From Candidatus Roseilinea sp. (GTDB lineage: Bacteria; Chloroflexota; Anaerolineae; J036; Brachytrichaceae): a stretch of 43,629 nucleotides of DNA. Within the stretch, counting starts at the first letter, position 1. Each line of letters begins with the position of its first letter. The notes under the pieces were generated by a model that saw nothing but the letters and a program-made list of their open reading frames with translations, was not told the DNA's origin and did not search any database. The translations under genes and the position numbers were made by a program. The DNA is taken from contig JANWYN010000068.1 of assembly GCA_025055235.1 (NCBI GenBank), forward strand, positions 1 through 43,629. Direction: 5' to 3'. Shown piece after piece: positions 31,217 to 39,381 of the stretch.

Positions 31217-32097
31217 CCTTTTAAGCCACTAGCGACTAATCCCTGGACAAAGTAACGTTGCAACAAGAAAAAGACAGCGGCTGGAGGCCAGGTGGCGAGG
31301 AAAGTTCGTACCATCACAGCCGGGTAGTCAGTCGTGCCAACCGGCGAATAGTCGGAGAGGATAACGCTTTGAATTCGATACGCAATCGGGTAATACTCAG
31401 GACGACCTGCGATGGTCAAACTGGGCCATAGGTAGTCGTTCCATACGCCCAAGAAGATAACTATAGTCAATGCCACAATGGGCGGCTTCAACAATGGGCC
31501 ATATACGCGAAATATGATAGTGAAGATGCCTGCTCCATCCATCTTGGCTGCGTCTTCGTACTCCGTTGGCAGCATGTCGAAACTTTGCTTGAACAAGAAA
31601 ATAGCAAACGGGGATACCCAACCATAGACAAACAAGACCGGCCAATCCCCTATGAATCCGCGTCCACCTTGCCCGAGGATGTCGTTCCCGCCGGCAAGGG
31701 GAAACCACGCCATTTGAAGAAACATCGGGACGAGCATAAGGATGCTAGGCATGACCATGCCGGACAAGAACAATAGGAAAACCTTATTCTTGCCAGGGAA
31801 ACGTAGCTTGGAGAAGATATAACCGCCGATCAGCCCAACGACGATTGTGACGAAAATGTAGAACAGACATCGTTCCAACGTGAAAACATATGAATCCCAT
31901 ACACCAGCGCTAAGCGCGCGTTGAAACAAGCGAAGGTTCAAGGTGTTGGGGATGGGCAAAATGGTCGCTTCGAGAAAACGGTCATTTGTAGTAAACGCCC
32001 CAAGCGCCATGAACAACACCGGATAGATCATGACAAAGCTGGTGATGGTGAGAAATAAGTAGCTCAGGATTTTGAGAATGAGTCTGCGACGTTTCAT
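31213..32097 (-). CDS. ABC sugar transporter permease, MalG type
   Basis: 294 residues with six membrane segments (for example ILSYLFLTITSFVMIYPVLF at the N-terminus and a hydrophobic LFLSGMVMPSILMLVPMFL). The EAA loop that docks the ABC ATPase reads EYEDAAKMDGAGIFTIIF. It pairs with the MalF-type permease, whose stop codon directly precedes this ATG (TAAATG). The C-terminus ends at the chaperonin start. Part of a CUT1-family importer; no ATPase gene is present in the window, as is common where one MsmX-like ATPase serves many importers. Confidence 0.93.
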   Translation of the reverse strand: MKRRRLILKILSYLFLTITSFVMIYPVLFMALGAFTTNDRFLEATILPIPNTLNLRLFQRALSAGVWDSYVFTLERCLFYIFVTIVVGLIGGYIFSKLRFPGKNKVFLLFLSGMVMPSILMLVPMFLQMAWFPLAGGNDILGQGGRGFIGDWPVLFVYGWVSPFAIFLFKQSFDMLPTEYEDAAKMDGAGIFTIIFRVYGPLLKPPIVALTIVIFLGVWNDYLWPSLTIAGRPEYYPIAYRIQSVILSDYSPVGTTDYPAVMVRTFLATWPPAAVFFLLQRYFVQGLVASGLKG

Positions 32098-33111
32098 TTA
32101 CACACCATACTGTCGGCGATACTGGTTGAGTTGCCAACCGATGAACACCAGGAGCATCACGAACATCACCAATGATTGCGCTGTGCCAAGGCCGAACTCT
32201 AGATTGCCGAAAGCATCATTCTGGATGCTGTAAACCAAGGTGTAGGTCATATGATTTGGTCCACCAGCGGTGATGATTCTTGGCACTTCCCACATCTGCA
32301 TTGAGCCGATCATTCCAGTAACGGATATGAAGAGCAGCACTGGAATCATCTGAGGGATGGTGATGTATCGAAGCAGCTGCACGTCGTTTGCGCCATCTAT
32401 CCTCGCTGCGTCATACAAATTCTCATCAATCCCCTGTAAGCCAGCTAGGAAGAAAATGACGGTAAACCCGATGCCTTGCCATACCACGAATAGTACGCCG
32501 ATGACTGGCATCCATGTCGGGTTGTAAATCCAATCCACCGGTGGGATGCCAAACAGGCGATTCAGCACCATATTCAGGACACCTTGTGAAGAGCCAGCTA
32601 AATAAATTCTTAGCAGCAGAGCGATGACGGCGCCGGAGAACACAGATGGCAGATACCACATCGTGCGAAAAAGCCCCTTGCCCTTGAGACTCTGATTCAA
32701 GATAAGCGCGACGAAAAACCCCCCCACAATGTTCAATGTCAAGATTGCAATCGCATAGAGTACTGTTCTGCCAATAACCTTGAGATAAAACCAGTTATCG
32801 AAGTCTGAGAAGATCTTCTGAAGATTTTGCAAACCGACCCACCTCGGGGGTGAGATGATGTTCCATTCAGTGAAGCTCATCCCTACCAGGAAAGCGAGTG
32901 GGACGAATGTCGTAAGAACGAAGTAAATCACCATGGGCGTCAAAAAAGCCCAGGCAATGATGGCATCGCGATGGCGACGATACCAGCGGGAGATTCGTAC
33001 GCGCCAAGAAGGCTCCGTCTGACTCAATGGAGAAACGCGAACAATGGTCTTCAAGCTCAATCGGTCGAAGGCTCTCAACCCAGCAGCTGCAACCCTCTGA
33101 GTGAGAGACAT
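32098..33111 (-). CDS. ABC sugar transporter permease, MalF type
   Basis: 337 residues. A ~45-residue basic N-terminal region precedes six membrane segments (IIAWAFLTPMVIYFVLTTFV first). The EAA loop is LYDAARIDGANDVQLLRYITIP. It sits between the binding-protein gene, from which it is separated by a 12-bp stem-loop, and the MalG-type permease. Together they form the membrane channel of a CUT1-type oligosaccharide importer. Confidence 0.93.
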   Translation of the reverse strand: MSLTQRVAAAGLRAFDRLSLKTIVRVSPLSQTEPSWRVRISRWYRRHRDAIIAWAFLTPMVIYFVLTTFVPLAFLVGMSFTEWNIISPPRWVGLQNLQKIFSDFDNWFYLKVIGRTVLYAIAILTLNIVGGFFVALILNQSLKGKGLFRTMWYLPSVFSGAVIALLLRIYLAGSSQGVLNMVLNRLFGIPPVDWIYNPTWMPVIGVLFVVWQGIGFTVIFFLAGLQGIDENLYDAARIDGANDVQLLRYITIPQMIPVLLFISVTGMIGSMQMWEVPRIITAGGPNHMTYTLVYSIQNDAFGNLEFGLGTAQSLVMFVMLLVFIGWQLNQYRRQYGV

Positions 33112-33126
33112 GCTACCTGACCGTTA

Positions 33127-33156
33127 CTAGGAACCCGGTGTTAACCGGGTTCCTAG
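33127..33156 (-). promoter_or_regulatory. Intercistronic stem-loop after the binding-protein gene
   Basis: CTAGGAACCCGG (33127-33138) and CCGGGTTCCTAG (33145-33156) form a perfect 12-bp stem with a 6-base loop, 32 bases after the binding-protein stop and just before the permease gene. No T-run follows. Such hairpins commonly stabilise the upstream mRNA or partly terminate transcription, giving more binding protein than permease. Confidence 0.75.
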
Positions 33157-33187
33157 ACCGCTCATGGAGCGACACTTGTTGGGCTAG

Positions 33188-34669
33188 CTATCCAGTCTTT
33201 CGAACTAGGCTCTCGATGGTAGCCTGTAGCGCATCCAGTTCTTTCTGGATCTCATCCCGGTTCAGCCTGCCCTTCCAGATACGCAGGTAGGTGTTGTTCC
33301 ACTCGGCCCATATGCGCGCACCATTCTTGGGCCAGCCGGGCAGCGGTCCTGCATTGCCGTTGAGCAGAGCATCCATCGTGATGCGCACGATTCTCTTGGC
33401 AGTGTCGGTCTTATAACCGCCTAGCCTATCGTAGGTCGCATGTTGTTCTAACAGCGATTTCAAAGCGGGGATCCAGATCCCGGCATTGTCTGCCAACCAG
33501 GCCTGGGCCTCTGGGTCGGTGACCGTCTCCTCAATCAACGCAATGCCCAGTTCAGGGTGCTTGCCGCCTTTGAGCGGCGACTCGATGTCGTTGCCAATGA
33601 CAATGGTAGCCGGCTGACCTCCTGGCGGCAAGGGGAATTGGATGGCCGTTGCATCAATGTTACCCTCACCGACAGATGTTGCATCGTTATTCCACCCTGG
33701 CTTGAGCGCAATGACACCATCGTTGAACAACTTGCCTGAGCCGGCCTCGCTCTCAGCCTGTTGGATCAAGCTCTCTGTCGAAGTCCACATCAGCTCGTTA
33801 TGGAAGAGCCATGTCTCAGCCGCCTTAGGAGCATTCGCGGATGGCACGCCCAAATCGCTGCCCAGCGGCGCACCATTCTGGTTGAACCAATGCAAGATGC
33901 GCATCGCCGTGCCATAAGTGTTTGGATCGGGACCGTAGGTGTAGTATGCCGTGTTGCCCCACTTTTCACTATAGTTGATCTTTGATATGGCCTGAGCTGC
34001 AGTTACCAGTTCCTCCCACGTTGTAGGCAACTTGTTTCTATCTAGGCCGGCCTGTTCCCATAATGAGAGGTTGATGAACAATACGTCAGCGCCAGAGGAC
34101 TTAGGCAAGCCATAGACTTTGCCGTCAATGGTCGCGCCGCGGGTTGTCCCTTCCGGGAATTGCTTGGCGGCATTATCGGAAACGGGGTTGAAAACGCCTA
34201 ACTGCACGAATTCGTTAACGTACGCCTCGCCGTAGGTTGTGTCAGGGATGATGCCGGCAGCAAGCGCCATGAGCTGATTTTGGCGGAGGTCCCAGTCCCA
34301 ACTGTGGCTTGTGATCTTGAAATCTACACCGGGATGCCGCTCGGCGAAAGGTAAAAACTTGACTACAGCCAGTCCACCCCAGTTCCAATGCTTCTTGAAG
34401 TACTCGTTCTCAGGGTCTTGTTTCCATCCCTCCTGAACCTCCCTCAGATAGGCTACATTTCCCATATCTGAGTTCCACCACACATCGAGCACGATCGGCT
34501 CGGGCGCTGCAGTCGGCGCTGGTGTAGCGGTAACTACCTTCTCAACTTCAACCGTTTCTTTGACGACGATAGGAGCCGCACCAGGACCACAGGCAGTTAA
34601 AATCGAAGAGCCAAGGACGAAACCGGCGCCTTTGATGAAATCGCGCCTTGAGATGGGCTTCTTGTTCAT
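33188..34669 (-). CDS. ABC sugar-binding lipoprotein (Tat-type signal)
   Basis: 493-residue extracellular solute-binding protein of the carbohydrate (family 1) type. The N-terminus has a twin-arginine motif SRRDFIKGAG, a short hydrophobic stretch and a lipobox LTACG, so it is probably exported and lipid-anchored. The linker VEVEKVVTATPAPTAAPEP is typical of such Chloroflexota proteins. Later motifs include GGLAVVKFLPFAERHPGV and GKVYGLPKSSGADVLFINLSL. The frame extends to 34735, but the ATG at 34669 has a GGAGG six bases upstream. It is the first gene of the long operon that ends at 20558. The ligand is unknown, presumably a plant- or algal-type oligosaccharide given the downstream glycosidases. 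Confidence 0.93.
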   Translation of the reverse strand: MNKKPISRRDFIKGAGFVLGSSILTACGPGAAPIVVKETVEVEKVVTATPAPTAAPEPIVLDVWWNSDMGNVAYLREVQEGWKQDPENEYFKKHWNWGGLAVVKFLPFAERHPGVDFKITSHSWDWDLRQNQLMALAAGIIPDTTYGEAYVNEFVQLGVFNPVSDNAAKQFPEGTTRGATIDGKVYGLPKSSGADVLFINLSLWEQAGLDRNKLPTTWEELVTAAQAISKINYSEKWGNTAYYTYGPDPNTYGTAMRILHWFNQNGAPLGSDLGVPSANAPKAAETWLFHNELMWTSTESLIQQAESEAGSGKLFNDGVIALKPGWNNDATSVGEGNIDATAIQFPLPPGGQPATIVIGNDIESPLKGGKHPELGIALIEETVTDPEAQAWLADNAGIWIPALKSLLEQHATYDRLGGYKTDTAKRIVRITMDALLNGNAGPLPGWPKNGARIWAEWNNTYLRIWKGRLNRDEIQKELDALQATIESLVRKTG

Positions 34670-34768
34670 AAAGGTCCTCCTGGACGAATCTGCTGACCGG
34701 TGGAGCGACGTCCGAGCTATGCATCCATCGCTCAACCGTCTTCACTCGCGGATGTGCGAATCAGATGT

Positions 34769-34798
34769 AGTATAGGAACTTCGCCTATCTGCACGCAA
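34769..34798 (-). promoter_or_regulatory. Probable sigma-70-type promoter of the sugar operon
   Basis: On the minus strand, TTGCGT (34793-34798) and TATACT (34769-34774) are separated by 18 bases and lie 100 bases upstream of the binding-protein ATG. This is the only good match I saw in the divergent gap; no operator was recognised. Confidence 0.5.
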
Positions 34799-34842
34799 GT
34801 AGGCTAGGGAAGAAAAGAGGAAATGTTCTGCTACAAACGTCT

Positions 34843-34855
34843 TACAATCCTCGCA
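34843..34855 (+). promoter_or_regulatory. -10 element suggesting a leaderless hybrid-kinase transcript
   Basis: TACAAT at 34843-34848 ends six bases before the ATG of the kinase gene and there is no ribosome site between them. A start at or near the A of the ATG would give a leaderless message. No clear -35 was found, so this is tentative. Confidence 0.35.
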
Positions 34856-37191
34856 TGAGTACTCTCAAACTCGGCGCTGCGTCATCAGACTCGCCTCAGT
34901 CCAATCGAGCTACTTCTGCGAACGACTCGACCTTCCACGCTGAAGTTGCTGATCTACGTAATGAGATTCTGAACGGCGTCGTCGTCTTTCTAGTCTTGCT
35001 CGGTTGGGCAAGCGTCTTTTTAGCGATAGTGACGCCAATATCTCCCCTATCGCGCCAAGCGATCCCGTTGTATGGCATGACATTGATGCTCGGGGCAGCG
35101 TGCGCGTGGCTGAGTTGGTCTCGCGGCCGGGGAAAGTTGGCGCGTGGGCTGTGCGCGTTGGGCGTGTTCGGGCTGGCGCTGATTCATTATGCCATCTTCC
35201 CATCTGCGATGGCGATGGCTTGGGTCGCCGTTGCTTGTTTGGTGTTGAGTGTATTGCTTGGGCCGGCTTCTGGCTGGATTTCAGTTGTCGTGGCATTTAT
35301 ATCCGTCGTCTTATTTGCATCGAGTGAGAATGGTAACTCCTTGAGTTTGATTCACATCTTGTCATTGATCGCGCCGGTCGTGGCAGCCACGTATTTCACC
35401 CACCTCGTCTCGCGCACCCTCTTCCGCGCGCTAAAGTGGATGATAGAGAGTTATGCGTTGGCGCGGCGGACAGAGATGGAGTTGCGAGATCAACAGGCTC
35501 AATTGGCACATGCGTTAAAGTCGCTCAGCCAGACCAGCGCTGCGTTAGCGCGAGCCAATGAACAACTCGAATCGCTGGTCAAATACGCTGAGGATGCCCG
35601 CCGTTCCAAACAGGAGTTTGCTGCCATGATCAGCCACGAACTACGTGCACCGCTCAACCTGATCATCGGTTATAGCGATCTCATCCTCAACGCTTCACCG
35701 GCCTATCACCTATCACAGCTACCGGCTGGATTGCGCTCCGATATTCATGTAATCCACCGCAACGCGCAACACCTGCTCAAGTTGGTAGATGACATTCTTG
35801 ACCTGAGTCAGCTCGACTTGAATCATTTGACGCTTGTCAGGGACCGCTTGCGCATATCCGAGGTAGTTGAATCGGCGTTGAATGACTTTTCGCAACTCGT
35901 CGAATCACGGGGGTTGTGGTTGCGCGTCGAGATCGAACCGGATTTGCCGGAGATTTTTGGCGACCGCACTCGTTTGAAGCAAGTGCTGCTCAACTTGTTG
36001 AGCAATGCCCTGCGATTTACGGATCATGGCGGAATCACCATTCGCGCTTGTTTAGGCGCCGAGTCGAGAGAATCGAACGAGATGGATCACGCTGCGAGTC
36101 AACATCCCATGATTATCCTGAGCGTGTCTGACACAGGTATCGGTATCTCGAAAGCAGACCTCCAGCGTGTGTTCGAGCCGTTTATGCAAGTTGAGGGCTC
36201 GATGAAGCGGAAGCAAGGTGGAACTGGCTTAGGTCTCACTATTAGCAAACAATTCGTCGAGCTGCACGGTGGACGTATGTGGGTCGAGAGCGAACTAGGT
36301 GTGGGCAGCACGTTCTACTTTTCACTGCCCGTGACGCCGGCTGCGCCCTACCTAAGCGTTCGGGATGTTCCCTCCAAGGCCAGTCGTTCAGAGGTGATCG
36401 CGTTAGCTGTCGTTGAAGATACACCTGTGCTATACCACTTGCTCAAACGCCATGTGCAAGGTGTTTCTGTGATGCACGTACCCGACATACGAGCACTGTT
36501 CGATACAGAGCATCGTCCAGAAATTGTCTTGCTCAATAAGTTGTCGTCGCCACAGAATGTGGCAAACGCGCTTCGCCTACCCGTCCTTCATTGTTGCATG
36601 GCTGGAGTCTCGGAGAATGATGACATAGGCAGACTGCCGCCGAATGTGTGTCGTTACCTCGTAAAGCCTTTCGTTCGTGAACAGTTGTATGAGGCGCTGA
36701 GCCATATGGTCGATAGGTACAACGCATCTTCAACCGAAGATCTTTTCGGCAAGAGTCATGGTAAATCCGAGTCGCACATTCTCGTCATTGAGGACGATGA
36801 AGATGCCTTACGGTTATTGCTGCGTCTCTTGCGCGCAGCGCATGTTATATTGAAGCCTGATCGGCGTATTATCCCCATCGCTGCTCGAAGCGTAGAGCAG
36901 GCGATGGACTATCTGTTATCGTCCGATTTAAATCGAATCGAAGGTATCTTCCTCGATCTCAGCTTGGGCGGGTCTAGCGGGTTTGATTTGTTGCGAGAGA
37001 TGAATTGCCATCCGAGCTTGCAACGCATACCGGTGTGCATCGTGAGCGGTCAAGAAGCGCGCTCAGGATCACTTATGACCCCATATATCCTATTGGAGAA
37101 ACCAGGCGGACTATCTGCTCGGGAAACAATTGAGGCAGTTGTGGGACTATTACGGGTTACGTTGCCGGGTGCTCAGGCGACTGTTCGATGA
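34855..37191 (+). CDS. Hybrid sensor histidine kinase
   Basis: 778 residues. Residues 38-195 hold about six membrane segments with short loops. A coiled coil (about 200-245) leads to a HisKA domain with His261 in MISHELRAPLNLIIGYSDL. The HATPase has the N box (LLNLLSNALRF), SDTGIGISKADL and GTGLGLTISK. After it are two receiver-like domains. The first (about 517-623) begins LAVVEDTPVLY but has Asn in place of the phospho-accepting Asp (VLLNKL). The second (about 640-770) has ILVIEDDEDAL and the accepting Asp in GIFLDLSLGG. It diverges from the sugar operon, and its 3' end overlaps the convergent regulator gene by 35 bp. Confidence 0.9.
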   Translation: MSTLKLGAASSDSPQSNRATSANDSTFHAEVADLRNEILNGVVVFLVLLGWASVFLAIVTPISPLSRQAIPLYGMTLMLGAACAWLSWSRGRGKLARGLCALGVFGLALIHYAIFPSAMAMAWVAVACLVLSVLLGPASGWISVVVAFISVVLFASSENGNSLSLIHILSLIAPVVAATYFTHLVSRTLFRALKWMIESYALARRTEMELRDQQAQLAHALKSLSQTSAALARANEQLESLVKYAEDARRSKQEFAAMISHELRAPLNLIIGYSDLILNASPAYHLSQLPAGLRSDIHVIHRNAQHLLKLVDDILDLSQLDLNHLTLVRDRLRISEVVESALNDFSQLVESRGLWLRVEIEPDLPEIFGDRTRLKQVLLNLLSNALRFTDHGGITIRACLGAESRESNEMDHAASQHPMIILSVSDTGIGISKADLQRVFEPFMQVEGSMKRKQGGTGLGLTISKQFVELHGGRMWVESELGVGSTFYFSLPVTPAAPYLSVRDVPSKASRSEVIALAVVEDTPVLYHLLKRHVQGVSVMHVPDIRALFDTEHRPEIVLLNKLSSPQNVANALRLPVLHCCMAGVSENDDIGRLPPNVCRYLVKPFVREQLYEALSHMVDRYNASSTEDLFGKSHGKSESHILVIEDDEDALRLLLRLLRAAHVILKPDRRIIPIAARSVEQAMDYLLSSDLNRIEGIFLDLSLGGSSGFDLLREMNCHPSLQRIPVCIVSGQEARSGSLMTPYILLEKPGGLSARETIEAVVGLLRVTLPGAQATVR

Positions 37192-38335
37192 CGCTGCGCA
37201 GCGTGGTGATGAGTTGAGCGGCGCTGTAAGGCTTGTGTAGAACCGCGGATGCGCCAAGAGCAAGCGAGAGACGGTGTTCCTTCAATACTGAACTGATAAT
37301 GACCGGGATGGCGCGTGTATTGGGGTTTGTCTTCAATAAGGACAGCACCTCCCATCCATCGCGTTCGGACATCATCAGGTCTAGCAAGATACAAGCAGGT
37401 TTGAATGAATGAGCAATCTTGATCGCCTCGACAGGTTGTGTGGTGCTGGCAACTTCGAACTTAATGTCGCTGCTGCTGATGAGGTAGCGCCGAGCGAGCT
37501 CGGCTGCATCGGGATCATCGTCAATAATCAACACGCGTAAAGAAGTTTGAATGGGCAGCGCAATGCGCAGCGCGTTGCTGTTGTGCACCTCCACGTTGGC
37601 CCGCATCGCATCGGCAAGTCGGCATACGTCATCCAGTTCTTCGACCGCTTGGTATCCGCTCGTGGCTGGTTTCTGCAAGTGAATGAGCACATGATCGCCG
37701 CTAGCGTTAATTCTGATATCGAGCTTGCAATCGTGCATATCGGCCATCAACCATCCCAGCGCGCATATCAAAAGCTGGCGCAGGTGCATTGGATTAGCGC
37801 AGATGGGCGGCAAAGCCTCCGGGAAATGAATGTTCACGCCCATGTTTTGTTGAGCGAGAACCGCATCGAGTACATTCATCGCTCCATGTAAAACTTCTAT
37901 CACATCGGCAAATGATGAACGCTGTGTGAATGCCGGCGAAGGCAATTCATTGCGTTCTGGAGGCGTCGAGAATAGGAGTGTTGCAACCGCTCGAATGGCT
38001 TTTTGTTGCTCGTAGCGTACGTTGCGCGTGGTCATATGCGTTTGTGCCGCAACCTCGCTTTGGGTCAACCCCTGCAGATAACGCATGTCGAGGATGTTGT
38101 ATGTGCGCCAAGCGCTCGACCGAGCCGAGATGTTCGCGGGTGGTCGAAGTTGCTCGATGACTTTCAATATAGACTTGCGTAGAGCCGCGCCATCTGCAAA
38201 GCGTCGCTGCGCAATTGGCAACTGAGCCAGCCGCTGCAGTTCAGTTGGATCGAATAAAGCTTCCAACGCGTCGTGCATCCAGCGGATGCATTCGTGATCA
38301 ATAACAGGGTAGGCGTCTGAATTCCTAGCCGTCAT
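37157..38335 (-). CDS. HTH / degenerate kinase-ATPase / receiver regulator
   Basis: 392 residues in an unusual order. Residues 75-120 contain a helix-turn-helix (YLQGLTQSEVAAQTHMTTRNVR) resembling sigma-factor region 4. Residues 142-262 resemble a histidine-kinase ATPase domain (MHLRQLLICALGWLM in place of LRQVLLNLLSNA), but the N-box Asn and glycine-rich loops are missing. Residues 267-385 are a receiver with Asp319 (ILLDLMMSERDGWEVL) and Lys368. The frame continues upstream over the HxlR gene, but the ATG at 38335 overlaps the HxlR stop as ATGA and is chosen. It converges with the hybrid kinase gene, a plausible phosphoryl partner. Confidence 0.75.
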   Translation of the reverse strand: MTARNSDAYPVIDHECIRWMHDALEALFDPTELQRLAQLPIAQRRFADGAALRKSILKVIEQLRPPANISARSSAWRTYNILDMRYLQGLTQSEVAAQTHMTTRNVRYEQQKAIRAVATLLFSTPPERNELPSPAFTQRSSFADVIEVLHGAMNVLDAVLAQQNMGVNIHFPEALPPICANPMHLRQLLICALGWLMADMHDCKLDIRINASGDHVLIHLQKPATSGYQAVEELDDVCRLADAMRANVEVHNSNALRIALPIQTSLRVLIIDDDPDAAELARRYLISSSDIKFEVASTTQPVEAIKIAHSFKPACILLDLMMSERDGWEVLSLLKTNPNTRAIPVIISSVLKEHRLSLALGASAVLHKPYSAAQLITTLRSVIEQSPEHPAT

Positions 38336-38676
38336 CTCGTATCCTGCAGGCTTGTTACCTCCGCCTCCAACCGTTCGATAGCATCGAGGATTCCCACAAA
38401 CTTCTCGCCGAACGGCGTGAGGCGATACTCGACGCGCGGCGGCACCTCCGGATAGGCCAGCCGTTCGAGGATGCCATAGCCGACCAGCTTCTTCAGCCGC
38501 TCGTTCATCACCTTGGTCGTCAGGCCGGGAATGTCGCGTTCCAGCGCGCCGGGCCGGCATATGCCCCGGCGCACATGCTGCAGGATCGCCAGCGACCACT
38601 TGCAGCCGATGACGTCTTCCACCATCCGGCTGACCGGCGTGCGTTGCGCAGGGTTCGCAGTCGCGATCGTGCTCAT
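38332..38676 (-). CDS. HxlR-family transcriptional regulator
   Basis: 114-residue winged helix-turn-helix protein with the HxlR pattern: VIGCKWSLAILQHVRRG, CRPGALERDIPGLTTKVMNERLKKLV, and PPRVEYRLTPFGEKF in the wing. HxlR proteins often respond to oxidants, aldehydes or nitrogen oxides. There is one Cys just before the KW of the canonical region and a second before the RPG motif. It diverges from the protoglobin gene with a 111-bp gap, and its stop overlaps the start of the next regulator gene, so the two regulators are coupled. Confidence 0.92.
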   Translation of the reverse strand: MSTIATANPAQRTPVSRMVEDVIGCKWSLAILQHVRRGICRPGALERDIPGLTTKVMNERLKKLVGYGILERLAYPEVPPRVEYRLTPFGEKFVGILDAIERLEAEVTSLQDTR

Positions 38677-38690
38677 GTCGCCAATCCTTA

Positions 38691-38722
38691 CCGTTTCGTG
38701 CCCAGGTTACCGAATTGTGCCC
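38691..38722. promoter_or_regulatory. Direct repeat in the HxlR/protoglobin divergent region, candidate operator
   Basis: CCGTTTCGTGCCC (38691-38703) and CCGAATTGTGCCC (38710-38722) are imperfect direct repeats 19 bp apart, about two helical turns, in the gap between the divergent starts. They are close to the HxlR start, as expected for autoregulation. Confidence 0.35.
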
Positions 38723-38787
38723 GCTTGAATCACCGGCACATCTCGTTAGGCTATTGCACAGAGATTTTAACAACAGAGGTGAGCGCC

Positions 38788-39381
38788 ATGACGCAAACAG
38801 CAATTGCCGGTTATACCTACGGCACGCCGGCTGTGCCGCGCGCGCCGATCAGCATGGAAGAGTTCGACAAGATCAAAACCGCCGTCCTGTTCTCCGATGA
38901 AGATGTGAAATACCTGCGCATGTCGCGCGACGTGCTGGCAGATCAGGTCGAAGCCATACTAGACGTGTGGTATGGCTTCGTCGCTTCGCATCCCCACCTG
39001 GTGTATTACTTCACGGACAAATCCACCGGCGCGCCGCTGGGCGACTATCTGGCTGCTGTGCGCAAGCGCTTCGGCCAGTGGATCCTCGACACGGCGTCCG
39101 CCAACTATGATCAGGCCTGGCTGGACTACCAGTTCGAGATCGGCCGGCGGCACCATCGCACCACCAAGAACAAGACCGACGGTGTGAACTCGGTGGAAAT
39201 CGTCAGCTATCGCTACATGCCGGCGTTCATCTACCCGATTACCTTCACACTCAAGCCCTTCCTGGCCAAGAAGGGTCATAGCGCCGCCGACGTGGAAGGC
39301 ATGTATCAGGCCTGGCTGAAGTCGGTGATCCTGCAGGTCATCTTGTGGAGCTATCCGTATGTGAAAGAGGGTGACTTCTAG
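38788..39381 (+). CDS. Protoglobin
   Basis: 197-residue single-domain haem globin of the protoglobin/globin-coupled-sensor lineage. The N-terminal extension GYTYGTPAV and helix A are typical. EIGRRHH contains the proximal haem-binding His (His122), and LDVWYGFVASHPHLVYYF covers the B and C helices with the distal Tyr (Tyr62). There is no linked signalling domain. Protoglobins bind O2, CO and NO. The frame extends upstream, but the ATG at 38788 with GAGGTG ahead is right. It diverges from an HxlR gene that may regulate it, and overlaps the lycopene cyclase gene tail-to-tail by 44 bp. Confidence 0.93.
   Translation: MTQTAIAGYTYGTPAVPRAPISMEEFDKIKTAVLFSDEDVKYLRMSRDVLADQVEAILDVWYGFVASHPHLVYYFTDKSTGAPLGDYLAAVRKRFGQWILDTASANYDQAWLDYQFEIGRRHHRTTKNKTDGVNSVEIVSYRYMPAFIYPITFTLKPFLAKKGHSAADVEGMYQAWLKSVILQVILWSYPYVKEGDF

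Noticed and set aside
38335..38803. Upstream extension of the receiver regulator frame
   Set aside because: It runs over the HxlR gene in another frame; the ATGA overlap at 38335 gives a natural start.
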